This document shows, piece after piece, positions 32,707 through 40,921 of a stretch of 64,000 nucleotides of DNA. A model generated the notes under the pieces. It searched no databases. It was not told the DNA's origin and worked only from the letters and a program-made list of their open reading frames with translations. The position numbers were made by a program, and so were the translations under genes. Each line of letters begins with the position of its first letter. Within the stretch, counting starts at the first letter, position 1. This DNA comes from Enterobacteriaceae bacterium 4M9 (GTDB lineage: Bacteria > Pseudomonadota > Gammaproteobacteria > Enterobacterales > Enterobacteriaceae): positions 620,001 through 684,000 of the forward strand of contig JAADJJ010000001.1 of NCBI GenBank assembly GCA_010092695.1, written 5' to 3'.

Positions 32707-33334
32707 CCGGCAGAGAGAACGGCCAGTTAAAAAGAGCCTGCGGAAACAGGCTGAGGTTTTTCCCCACTTTTTCTGCAAATAGGGCCTGACTATCGCTATC
32801 AGCAGGGAGTTTGAGGAGATAGATGTTCTCATCAACCTTTAATTGAGCTTCCTTGATAAGTTCAATCTTCCAGCCTGTTCTTCTCAGGATGGCGTACATT
32901 GACCTGCTGACAATTGCGTATATTGAATCATACTGTCTATCCCGGCTGTAGTTAATCATAGCGAGAAAGAGAGCATCACTGACAGTATAGGACTCGCCGA
33001 GGAAACGCTGGGCGCGGTACTTATCAACGAAAAAACGGCTGCATTCAATCTGATTTAACGGCAGGCTAACATCATCGAAGAGTTTGCCGAAGGTATGGGT
33101 AATCATGTTCGGCTTGTGCAGCTCAATAAAGCGCATGCTGCAAATAATCTCGTTGTTACAAATCCCTAAAACATATTGCGTATCCTCATTGTCAAACTCG
33201 TCATGCTCCATATTATTCGAGCAGTTAACCTCCCACTGCAAACGGTCTTTGAACGTTTTTTTTCTTAACTGGTAAAGTTCTGATGAAATACGGTTGTCAA
33301 TTTCACTGAAACTGGTGTTAATTAGATGAAACAT
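32690..33334 (-). CDS. Acyl-homoserine-lactone synthase (LuxI family)
   Basis: 214 aa. All eight residues conserved in LuxI enzymes are at the canonical positions: Arg24, Phe28, Trp34, Asp45, Asp48, Arg68, Glu97 and Arg100 (ECSRF). The enzyme makes an N-acyl-homoserine lactone from SAM and acyl-ACP; the acyl chain cannot be read from sequence. A GAGGA ribosome site lies six bases before the ATG. It is convergent with, and overlaps, luxR. Confidence 0.95.
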   Translation of the reverse strand: MFHLINTSFSEIDNRISSELYQLRKKTFKDRLQWEVNCSNNMEHDEFDNEDTQYVLGICNNEIICSMRFIELHKPNMITHTFGKLFDDVSLPLNQIECSRFFVDKYRAQRFLGESYTVSDALFLAMINYSRDRQYDSIYAIVSRSMYAILRRTGWKIELIKEAQLKVDENIYLLKLPADSDSQALFAEKVGKNLSLFPQALFNWPFSLPVNDPR

Positions 33335-33958
33335 TTTACGTCCTCAAAATAGATAAGTTATATTCCAGATAAAACCAGTAATGTGTTGCAGGAATATTTT
33401 ACAATTTGCCAGCCAGGATTGTCAGGAGGATAAAAAATAGCGCACACCTGTCTATTATTGAGGAAATCACGGTGGGTAATTAATGAGATTAATAGTGACA
33501 TAATTGTTAAGATTTTTACTGGAACTATTAAATCGCTCACTTTGAATCTTTCCGCTATCAGCGTAGCAGAAAATGGCCATTCATCTTTTATCAGCGTTTT
33601 TTCAATGACGAGTCTGGCACTCAGCGTGCTCTGAGGCGCCTGTGGCAGGAATGCGGTATTTTCCGCTCAGAAAGCAGGTCTATTCTGCGTGTATAAGGCG
33701 AAAACTCTGAAATATGTGGCGTGCTTCATCACAACCTGGGCGATATTTCAGCTTGTTTGCTTATCACCTTCATCTCAATACGTGCGCTACACTGACTACG
33801 CTCCTCAGCCTTGCGTACCAAAACATCGCCTTTGGTACAGGGTAAAATCCAGCTATTGTGGTGTGTCAGGATACAAAGCGAAAAGATTCAGTTATACCTG
33901 TGACATATCCTGCGGGCTGTACTGGAGCGAACTGGCTTACTTATTCAGGCAATAAAAT
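33335..33958. other. luxI promoter region and gap before the MscS-like gene
   Basis: 624 bp with no well-supported gene. The left part is AT-rich and must hold the luxI promoter on the minus strand; TATAAC near 33358 is a possible -10. The right part contains an 88-codon open frame (33689-33955, GTG start, hydrophobic N-terminus, six cysteines) directly ahead of the channel gene; codon use and lack of a ribosome site argue against it, but it is not excluded. Confidence 0.45.
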
Positions 33959-35212
33959 ATGGCGTATTTGAATCATCTATTCACATTTGTTGAAAGCAAT
34001 CCGGCGCTTGCCGTGGGTTTTAACATTATCTTACTGATTGTCTCTGGCATGCTTGCGCACCTTTTATGCAAATTCTTGTTGATAAAAGTCGTGCGCAAAG
34101 CCTTCTTTGCCAGCCATAAGCAGGATGTTCCGCTGGAGAAAGACCGACGTATTGCCGAAAAACTGTCAAATTTTATTCCGGTTATCATCGTCTATTACGT
34201 GCTGCAGTTTATGCCGAATATGCCAGCATCGCTGGTTACGGCGATTAACACTATCTGTGGGATTTTGTTTTTTGTTTTTTTGTCGGTCTTTTTCAATGAA
34301 ATGCTGGATATTGTTAATAGCTCCTATCTGCGCAAGACCCGACGTAAAAACCACTCAATCAAAGGCTATATCCAGATAGGCAAAATATTAGTACACGTCA
34401 TCGCCGCGATAATGATCCTTGCCGTTATGTCGAACAAATCACCGGCGATTATCATTTCCAGTCTCGGTGCAGTGGCGGCGGTACTGATGTTCGTGTTTCA
34501 ACATACCCTGCTGTCGCTGGTCGCTAACGTTCAGCTCTCGTCAAATGATGTCCTGCAACTGGGTGACTGGATTGAAATGCCCGATAAAAATCTCAGCGGT
34601 GAGGTTATCGATATTGCGCTTCATACCATCACCATCCGTAACTGGGATAATACGATCTCACGCATTCCGACCAAGAATTTCCTTACCGAGACCTATACCA
34701 ACTGGCAGGCGATGTTTTCGTCCGGGGCGCGCAGGATTATGCGCAGTATCGATATTGATCAGCACTCAATTCGCTTTCTCTCTCAGGAGATGCTGGGTCC
34801 CATGCTGGCAATACGCGGGATCAATGAGCCTCTGGCAAAATTGCTGGATGGCCGTGACCCAACCGGCGTGGCCAATCGTTGGTTTGTCGATAACGGGCTG
34901 ACAAACTTAACGTTGTTTCGTCACCACCTTGTGTCCTGGCTCGCTGACCGGCCTGACATCATTAAAGACATGTACATTGTGGTGAGAACCCTGAAACCTA
35001 CGCCCGCCGGGATCCCGTTGGAAATCTACTGTTTTACCTCTTCCACAGCGTGGATGGATTACGAAGATACGCAGTCAGGGATATTTGAGTACATCACGGC
35101 GGTTGCCGGCGAATTCTCTTTGCGTTTATATCAATATCCCGCAGGGCATGATTTCTGGCGTTTATCGCAGCAAAGTACCGCCAGGGGCAATGTGCCGCCG
35201 TCAGATTTTTAG
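33959..35212 (+). CDS. MscS-family mechanosensitive channel, YbdG/MscM-like
   Basis: 417 aa, near the 415 aa of E. coli YbdG. Five hydrophobic segments precede the pore-lining helix and MscS beta domain (ISSLGAVAAVLMFVFQHTLLSLVANVQLSSNDVLQLGDWIEMP). The segments DIALHTITIRNWDNTISRIPT and GIPLEIYCFTSSTAWMDYE are the YbdG-type C-terminal signature. Such channels open on membrane stretch and release solutes in hypo-osmotic shock. This is a divergent relative of YbdG, perhaps an extra paralogue. It has no obvious operon partner. Confidence 0.9.
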   Translation: MAYLNHLFTFVESNPALAVGFNIILLIVSGMLAHLLCKFLLIKVVRKAFFASHKQDVPLEKDRRIAEKLSNFIPVIIVYYVLQFMPNMPASLVTAINTICGILFFVFLSVFFNEMLDIVNSSYLRKTRRKNHSIKGYIQIGKILVHVIAAIMILAVMSNKSPAIIISSLGAVAAVLMFVFQHTLLSLVANVQLSSNDVLQLGDWIEMPDKNLSGEVIDIALHTITIRNWDNTISRIPTKNFLTETYTNWQAMFSSGARRIMRSIDIDQHSIRFLSQEMLGPMLAIRGINEPLAKLLDGRDPTGVANRWFVDNGLTNLTLFRHHLVSWLADRPDIIKDMYIVVRTLKPTPAGIPLEIYCFTSSTAWMDYEDTQSGIFEYITAVAGEFSLRLYQYPAGHDFWRLSQQSTARGNVPPSDF

Positions 35213-35536
35213 CTCAGGAAGCGTTTCGCCCTTTACCGGTGCCTGTTCAGGTTCTGCAGAGCATAAGCTGGGCTTTGTCGGGCAGGGAGCGTCGTGACAA
35301 TAGCCATCTGCGCGGGTTTGCAGGGCTAGCTTGTTTGCCATCTGTCTCAGGGAAGGGCTGCGGCCGGGCGTAGCCAGTCTGCACGCAGTAACAAAATGAA
35401 TCGCAGATGAGTGGGTTGCCGCGCCAGGCCGTAAACCCTACGAAAACGCTCACGGGTGAACGCGGCCTGTCGGGGCGCTGAAAGGCATCCCTCTGATTCT
35501 TTCAGAACCGGGTATAGCAGGTCAGTATTGCGTCGC
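35213..35536. other. Intergenic stretch between the channel and the DeoR-type regulator
   Basis: 324 bp between convergent genes. I see no gene, clear terminator or repeat here. Confidence 0.5.
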
Positions 35537-36328
35537 TTAACCCGCCACCAGCACCGTCACGCCCAGCTTTTCAAACGCCTTCACCGCCTCGTCACTAATC
35601 CCTTTGTCGGTAATCAGATAGTGGATATCGCTCCAGTCGCACGGTAGGGCAAACATTGACACCTTATCAATCTTGCTGGAGTCCGCCACCACATACACCG
35701 TTTTGGCCGAGCGGATCATGGCGCTTTTCACGTTGATATCGGTTTCGCTGGGAAAACTCAGCCCCATTCGCGGTGAAATAGCGGCAGTGGCGAGAAACAG
35801 CTTCTCTGCCAGCACATTTTCAAAAAAGCTCGCCGCTTTTTCGCCGGAGGTGGACAGCGTCGGGAACTTGAACGTACCGCCCGTGAGCAGGATGTTGATG
35901 CCCGGCTCGCCGCCGAGTTTAAGCGCTATGTTGACCGCGTTAGTGGTGACCGACAGGCGGTGAATATGGGCCATATGGTCAACAATGGCGGTCGTTGTGG
36001 TGCCGGAATCGAAAATCACCGCGTCGCCGTTTTCAATCTGTGCTGCCGCCAGTCGCCCGATGGCATCTTTTTGTTCCAGATTGATCTGGCGCTCCAGCAG
36101 CAGCGCACCGGTGTTTTGCTTACCGGTGACAAGCGTGGCGCCGCCGTAATAACGCTGCACAAACCCCTGTTTTTGCAACTCGCGCAGATCGGTGCGGATT
36201 GTCGCTTCGGTGAGATCAAAGGTTTCGGTCAGATGCTTCACGGTCACAGTGCCGTCTTCACGAATCATCTCAAGGATCTTATCTCTGCGCTGCTGCATAT
36301 CCGCCAGCTGCTCGTTCCTGGTTTTCAA
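35537..36328 (-). CDS. DeoR-family transcriptional regulator of the adjacent sugar operon
   Basis: 263 aa from a TTG at 36328 (MKTRNEQLADMQQRRDKIL), which has a CAGGAG ribosome site seven to eight bases upstream; the next ATG at 36298 would give 253 aa. The N-terminal winged helix (VTVKHLTETFDLTEATIRTDLRELQKQGFVQRYYGGA) and the C-terminal sugar-phosphate sensor domain (DSGTTTTAIVDHM, LTGGTFKFPTLSTSG) are typical. DeoR regulators usually repress a neighbouring catabolic operon until a phosphorylated sugar binds. It is divergent from the nine-gene operon at 36664, which it very probably controls. Confidence 0.9.
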   Translation of the reverse strand: MKTRNEQLADMQQRRDKILEMIREDGTVTVKHLTETFDLTEATIRTDLRELQKQGFVQRYYGGATLVTGKQNTGALLLERQINLEQKDAIGRLAAAQIENGDAVIFDSGTTTTAIVDHMAHIHRLSVTTNAVNIALKLGGEPGINILLTGGTFKFPTLSTSGEKAASFFENVLAEKLFLATAAISPRMGLSFPSETDINVKSAMIRSAKTVYVVADSSKIDKVSMFALPCDWSDIHYLITDKGISDEAVKAFEKLGVTVLVAG

Positions 36329-36663
36329 TCGAAATGCTCCTGGTTCTGAACGCCTTGCCCCACCTTCTGCTCTGCCACGCAGTGTAGCGCTCGTTTTCAG
36401 TGAATGCGAGTTCACTCGCACATTACACGGTATTTTAGCCATTTTTTGCATTGTTTCAGCCAGATAACGCCACAAATCGATACCGGGCTGTTGCACGAAA
36501 AAGCACCGTCGTGAGACAAGATAATTTTCGAATGCCTTTTGTTTTATATTTGATCAATGCCACAGAATCGGTTAAATAAACACTATACATTTTCGATCGA
36601 AAATAAAATGAAAGCGATCGATAGCATTTTTGTCATCACGATCGTTACGATCTGGAGGTTAGT
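36329..36663 (+). promoter_or_regulatory. Divergent control region of the sugar operon
   Basis: 335 bp. A candidate promoter for the operon has -35 TTGATC (36550-36555), a 17-bp spacer and -10 TAAATA (36573-36578). Just downstream lies a perfect 12-bp palindrome TTTCGATCGAAA (36591-36602), with a related half site GCGATCGATA at 36613-36622. This position fits a repressor operator, probably for the DeoR protein. All assignments here are by eye. Confidence 0.55.
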
Positions 36664-37467
36664 GTGGACGTACAGGCAATCAAACAGACGGCGCGACAGG
36701 CCCGGCGCTATGTGTTGCAGATGAACCACCGGGCGGGCAAAGGCCACACCGGGGCCGATCTTTCCGAAATCGATATCCTCTGCACGCTCTACATGGCGGT
36801 GATGGATCGCGGCCAGGCGCGCCCGGACCAGGACCGTTTCATCCTGTCTAAAGGCCACGGCGCAGGCGGCTTTTATTGCAGCGCCGCGGCGATGGGGCTG
36901 CTTGACCCTGAGGTACTGAGCCAGTACATGGGCGACGACACGCTGCTCGCAGGCCACCCGGTGCACCAGAAGCTGCCGGAACTGGTCGAAATTAACTCAG
37001 GCGGTTTGGGCCACGGCTTGCCGATTGCCGTGGGACTTGCGCTGGGCAACAAGCTCGCAGGCCGCGGCCACCGTCGCGCCTTTGTGCTGCTGGGTGACGG
37101 CGAACTGGCAGAAGGCTCCAACTGGGAGGCGGCCATGTCTGCCAGCAAATTCCAGCTTGATAACCTGATTGCCATCGTCGATCGCAACCGCTTACAGCTG
37201 GCAGGCAAAACCGAATCCATCATGCCGCTGGAGCCGCTTGCCGATAAGTGGCAGGCCTTTGGATTTGAGGTGCTGGAGTGCGACGGCCACGACCCGGTGG
37301 CTATCTGTGAGGCGGTGAACGCCCCGTCAACCGGTAAGCCGCGCGTCATTCTTGCCAACACCGAAAAAGGCCACGGCATTTCGTTTATGGCGAACGTGCC
37401 GGCCTGGCATCACCTGGTGCCCAATGATGAACAGCTCGCTCAGGCGCTGGCGGAACTGGAGGATTAA
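36664..37467 (+). CDS. Split transketolase, N-terminal (thiamine diphosphate pyrimidine-side) subunit
   Basis: 267 aa from a GTG at 36664 with GGAGG about six bases upstream. It covers only the first transketolase domain: KGHTGADLSEIDILCTLY, the SKGHGAGGFY loop and the thiamine diphosphate motif GDGELAEGSNWEAAM with GDG at 144-146 and Asn further on (DRNRLQ). Ordinary transketolases are single chains of about 660 aa; here the second half is the next gene, two bases away. Split transketolases of this kind include AptA/AptB, which act on apulose 4-phosphate in D-apiose breakdown. The acceptor and donor sugars here are unknown. Confidence 0.9.
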   Translation: MDVQAIKQTARQARRYVLQMNHRAGKGHTGADLSEIDILCTLYMAVMDRGQARPDQDRFILSKGHGAGGFYCSAAAMGLLDPEVLSQYMGDDTLLAGHPVHQKLPELVEINSGGLGHGLPIAVGLALGNKLAGRGHRRAFVLLGDGELAEGSNWEAAMSASKFQLDNLIAIVDRNRLQLAGKTESIMPLEPLADKWQAFGFEVLECDGHDPVAICEAVNAPSTGKPRVILANTEKGHGISFMANVPAWHHLVPNDEQLAQALAELED

Positions 37468-37469
37468 TC

Positions 37470-38393
37470 ATGCAAGACTTACGTGACGCGGTTATCGCAA
37501 CCCTGCTTGAGGCCCAGCAGGCCGGAGCCAATCTCAATGTGGTGGTGGCTGACTCCACCTCAACGTCCAAAATCGCACCGTTTGAAAAGGCGTTTCCCGA
37601 GCGCGTGGTGAACGTGGGTATTGCCGAGCAGAACATGGTTGGCATCGCTGCGGGCCTGGCGCTGAGCGGCAGCACCGTTTTTACCGCGAACGCAGCACCG
37701 TTCCTGCTGGCGCGTTCTAATGAGCAGGTGAAAAACGACGTCTGCTACACCGACACCAACGTCAAAATGCTCGGTCTCAATGCCGGGTTTGCCTACGGGC
37801 CACTGGGTGCCACGCACCACTGCATGAACGACATCGCCATCGCCCGCACTTTCGGCAATTTACAGGTATTTGCCCCGGCAGATGCCGCTGAGGCCCGCGC
37901 CGTGACGCGCCACGCCATTGCCCATCGTGGCCCGGTGTATATCCGCATGGACAGCGACAAGGTGGCGGATTTGCACGGTGACGACTGGCGCTTCACACCG
38001 GGCAAACCTGAAGTTGTACAGCAGGGGCGCGACACCGTGGTGTTCTGCCTTGGCACCATCGTGCACGAAGCGCTGGCGGCGGATTTACCGAACGTCACTG
38101 TCGTTTCGCTGCCGTCACTGTGGCCGCTGGATGTTGAAGCGGTACGCACTCTCATAACCGCACACTCGCATGTGATCTCGATGGAAGAACACGTCATTAG
38201 CGGTGGCCTTGCCAGCATCATTGGTGAAATTCTGCACCAGCAGCGCCTCGGCCAACGTTTCACGGCGCTTGGCGTACCGCCGTATGCGTTCACTCACAGC
38301 AGCAGCCGCAAGGCGCTGCGCCGCCAGTTCAATATTGATGCCGCAGGGCTGCGCCACACGCTGGAGCAGGCCGCACAGGGCGTTTTCGCGTAA
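37470..38393 (+). CDS. Split transketolase, C-terminal subunit
   Basis: 307 aa, starting two bases after the partner gene. It holds the pyrimidine-binding domain with the essential glutamate in ERVVNVGIAEQNMVGIAAGLA and the C-terminal transketolase domain (TVVSLPSLWPLDVEAVRTLI, MEEHVISGGLASIIGE). Together with the preceding product it makes a complete transketolase that needs thiamine diphosphate and Mg2+. Placed between a sugar kinase and dehydrogenases it probably performs two-carbon transfer from a ketose phosphate. Confidence 0.9.
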   Translation: MQDLRDAVIATLLEAQQAGANLNVVVADSTSTSKIAPFEKAFPERVVNVGIAEQNMVGIAAGLALSGSTVFTANAAPFLLARSNEQVKNDVCYTDTNVKMLGLNAGFAYGPLGATHHCMNDIAIARTFGNLQVFAPADAAEARAVTRHAIAHRGPVYIRMDSDKVADLHGDDWRFTPGKPEVVQQGRDTVVFCLGTIVHEALAADLPNVTVVSLPSLWPLDVEAVRTLITAHSHVISMEEHVISGGLASIIGEILHQQRLGQRFTALGVPPYAFTHSSSRKALRRQFNIDAAGLRHTLEQAAQGVFA

Positions 38394-38403
38394 GGAGCTA
38401 ACC

Positions 38404-39201
38404 ATGAGCAACGAATATGACGTGAATCTGCGCTACGGCGTGGACACCGCGGGGGATTTATCCGGCAAGGTGGCGGTGGTAACCGGCGGGCTGGGCGGCA
38501 TTGCGATGGCGAGCAATGAAATGCTGCTGGAGAAGGGCGCGAAGCTGGCGCTGCTGTATCCGGCCTTCGAGCGTGAAAAAGCGCTGGAGGCGGCAGAACA
38601 GTTCGACTCCGCTCGCGTGCTGTTTGTGGAATGCGACGTCGCAGACCCGGACTCGGTCGAGAAAGCCTTCTTCCAGGTCGAGGCGCACTACGGCCAGCTT
38701 GATATCCTGGTGAACTGCGCGGGTTATGTGATGCTGCAACCGGTGCTGGAAACCGAATTTGCCGAGTGGAATAAGCAGATTGCCGTCAACCTCACCGGGC
38801 CGTTTTTGTGCTCGCAGGCGGCAGCAAAGCGCATGGTGAAGGCCGGGCGCGGCGGCAAGATTATTAATATTGCCTCGCAGGCGGCGTCCATCGCCATCGA
38901 CAACCACGTGGCCTACACCTCAGCCAAAGCCGGGCTGCTGGGCATGACCAAAGTGATGGCCAAAGAGTTCGCCCCGCACAACATTAACGTCAATACGCTT
39001 TCGCCCACCGTGGTGCTCACGCCAATGGGCGAGAAAGCCTGGCGTGGCGAGAAGGGCGAGGCAATGAAAAAACTCATTCCGATGGGTCGCTTCGCCTACA
39101 CCGACGAAATCGCCGCAGCGGTGCTGTTCTTTGCCGGCAACGGCAGCGACATGATAACCGGTGCGGATCTCATGATAGACGGTGGTTTTACCATCTGGTA
39201 A
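38404..39201 (+). CDS. Short-chain dehydrogenase, GolD/DthD-like polyol dehydrogenase
   Basis: 265 aa from the ATG at 38404 (MSNEYDVNLRYGVDTAGDLS), preceded by AAGGAG; a longer frame upstream lies inside the transketolase gene. Rossmann motif TGGLGGIA, NAG-type NCAG, catalytic Ser (IASQAAS) and YTSAK (Tyr-x-x-x-Lys) are present. The N-terminal tail of about 20 residues before the Rossmann fold is a feature of the GolD / D-threitol dehydrogenase group, which oxidise small polyols with NAD. A dehydrogenase for a four- or five-carbon polyol is likely. Confidence 0.88.
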   Translation: MSNEYDVNLRYGVDTAGDLSGKVAVVTGGLGGIAMASNEMLLEKGAKLALLYPAFEREKALEAAEQFDSARVLFVECDVADPDSVEKAFFQVEAHYGQLDILVNCAGYVMLQPVLETEFAEWNKQIAVNLTGPFLCSQAAAKRMVKAGRGGKIINIASQAASIAIDNHVAYTSAKAGLLGMTKVMAKEFAPHNINVNTLSPTVVLTPMGEKAWRGEKGEAMKKLIPMGRFAYTDEIAAAVLFFAGNGSDMITGADLMIDGGFTIW

Positions 39202-39309
39202 GCCGCTGATTTGGTCGCATTTCGCGCCCGGCAAGACCAGGGCAATTACGCTGTTTCGCTGTACCCAACAATAACAATCCCCACAGGGGAATACAGAGAG
39301 AACATCATT

Positions 39310-40245
39310 ATGAAATTGCGTTTAAACCTGTTAACCGCAGCCGCAGCCTGCGCTTTTTCCCTCACCGCGCACGCCGCTGATAAAGGCACCATCCTGGTGA
39401 TGGTGAACTCCCTTGATAACCCGTATTACGCCTCCGAAGCCAAAGGGGCCACCGAGAAGGCACAGGCGCTGGGCTATAAAACCAGCGTGCTGTCCCATAG
39501 CGAGGACGTAAAAAAGCAAAACGAACTCATTGATGCCGCCATCGGTAAAAAAGTGCAGGGCATCATTCTTGATAACGCCGACTCCACCGCCAGCGTCGCA
39601 GCCATTAAAAAGGCGCAGCAGGCCGGGATCCCGGTGGTGCTGATCAACCGCGAAATCCCGGTGGATGATGTGGCGCTGGTGCAAATCACCCACAACAACT
39701 TCCAGGCAGGTTCTGAAGTGGCGAACGTGTTTGTGGAAGACATGGGTGAGAAGGGCAAATATGCCGAACTGACGTGCAATCTTGCCGATAACAACTGCGT
39801 GACCCGTTCCAAATCCTTCCACCAGGTTATCGACCAGTACCCGGACATGGTGAGCGTGGCGCGTCAGGATGCCAAAGGTACCCTGATTGACGGCAAGCGG
39901 ATCATGGACAGCATTTTACAGGCGCACCCGGACGTGAAAGGCGTGATTTGCGGCAACGGCCCGGTCGCGCTCGGCGCGATTGCCGCGCTTAAGGCCGCAG
40001 GGCGCACGGATGTGATTGTGGTGGGTATTGATGGCAGCAACGACGAGCGCGACGCGGTGAAGGCCGGTGCGCTCAAAGCTACCGTGATGCTCCAGGCACA
40101 GGCCATTGCCGCCCAGGGTGTGACCGACCTCGACAACTACCTCCAGAAGGGTGAAAAGCCCGCTAAACAGCGCGTGATGTTCCGCGGCATCCTGGTCAAC
40201 CAGGGCAACGCTGACAAAGTACAGGACTTCAACTTTAAGTCCTGA
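39310..40245 (+). CDS. Sugar ABC transporter periplasmic binding protein (RbsB-like)
   Basis: 311 aa. A Sec signal (MKLRLNLLTAAAACAFSLTAHA) is cleaved before ADKGTIL. The mature protein is a type I binding fold of the ribose/galactose class (MVNSLDNPYYASEAKGATEKA, VVLINREIPVDD, GVICGNGPVALGAIAALKAAGR). It captures the substrate for the permease and ATPase encoded downstream. The ligand cannot be deduced from sequence alone; the family includes binding proteins for ribose, polyols and apiose. Confidence 0.92.
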   Translation: MKLRLNLLTAAAACAFSLTAHAADKGTILVMVNSLDNPYYASEAKGATEKAQALGYKTSVLSHSEDVKKQNELIDAAIGKKVQGIILDNADSTASVAAIKKAQQAGIPVVLINREIPVDDVALVQITHNNFQAGSEVANVFVEDMGEKGKYAELTCNLADNNCVTRSKSFHQVIDQYPDMVSVARQDAKGTLIDGKRIMDSILQAHPDVKGVICGNGPVALGAIAALKAAGRTDVIVVGIDGSNDERDAVKAGALKATVMLQAQAIAAQGVTDLDNYLQKGEKPAKQRVMFRGILVNQGNADKVQDFNFKS

Positions 40246-40291
40246 GGTTAACGCTGTCGCGCCCCGTAGCGGGGCGCACAAGGAGGTAAGT

Positions 40292-40921
40292 ATGTCCAGA
40301 CCACTCTGGCTGGCGCTGGTAGTACTGGCACCGGTATTGGGCGGTTGCCGTATCGTCTCAACGCAGGAACTGGCAGATTTAAAAAATCCACCTAACCCGC
40401 ACATGGCGAATATCGACCAGGCCTGGCAGCAAAAAATTGTGCCGCAGATTGTGGGTGAAGCGCGCCCGGCAGAGGAGCTGATGCGCCTGCTTAGTACGGC
40501 CAGCGACGTTGACAGCGCCTGCAAACAGTACGGCTGGCGTTCTCAGGATGAGAACCCCTGTGTGTTTGCCGTACGCGTGAGCGGCACGGTAGAAAAGGTC
40601 GATACCACATCGCGCAGCGGCAAAGTGTTTATCAAAGACGAGCGTGGCGAAACCGTGGTGGTGCAACTGGGGCCAACTATTCGCGGCACGGCATTGCGCG
40701 ATGGCTATAAAGGCGTGAGCTACCAGGACTTCAACGACCAGGTGCTGTTTGGCAACTACAGCCGCACCATTAACGAACACGCAGCGGCGATGATGAAAGC
40801 CTTCAACCCACAGCCTGGTGACGCGGTGACGGTTGATGGCGTCTTTAGTGCCTGGGACGTACCGGCTACGCTCCCGGACGTGACGCCAGCGAACATCACG
40901 CGCACGCAGGGAGGCGCATGA
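40292..40921 (+). CDS. DUF2291 lipoprotein of the sugar transporter operon
   Basis: 209 aa after an AAGGAGG ribosome site. A lipobox (VLGGC, Cys19) gives a lipidated N-terminus followed by Arg. The soluble part has an OB-like beta pattern (VRVSGTVEKVDTTSRSGKVFIKDE). DUF2291 proteins occur almost only in RbsABC-type operons, and their job is unknown; a role in assembling or docking the transporter is possible. Its stop codon overlaps the start of the ATPase gene. Confidence 0.85.
   Translation: MSRPLWLALVVLAPVLGGCRIVSTQELADLKNPPNPHMANIDQAWQQKIVPQIVGEARPAEELMRLLSTASDVDSACKQYGWRSQDENPCVFAVRVSGTVEKVDTTSRSGKVFIKDERGETVVVQLGPTIRGTALRDGYKGVSYQDFNDQVLFGNYSRTINEHAAAMMKAFNPQPGDAVTVDGVFSAWDVPATLPDVTPANITRTQGGA

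Noticed and set aside
33689..33955. 88-codon frame ahead of the MscS-like gene, with hydrophobic N-terminus and six cysteines
   Set aside because: GTG start without a ribosome site, odd codon use and no recognisable family. It was left as a possibility in the intergenic entry.
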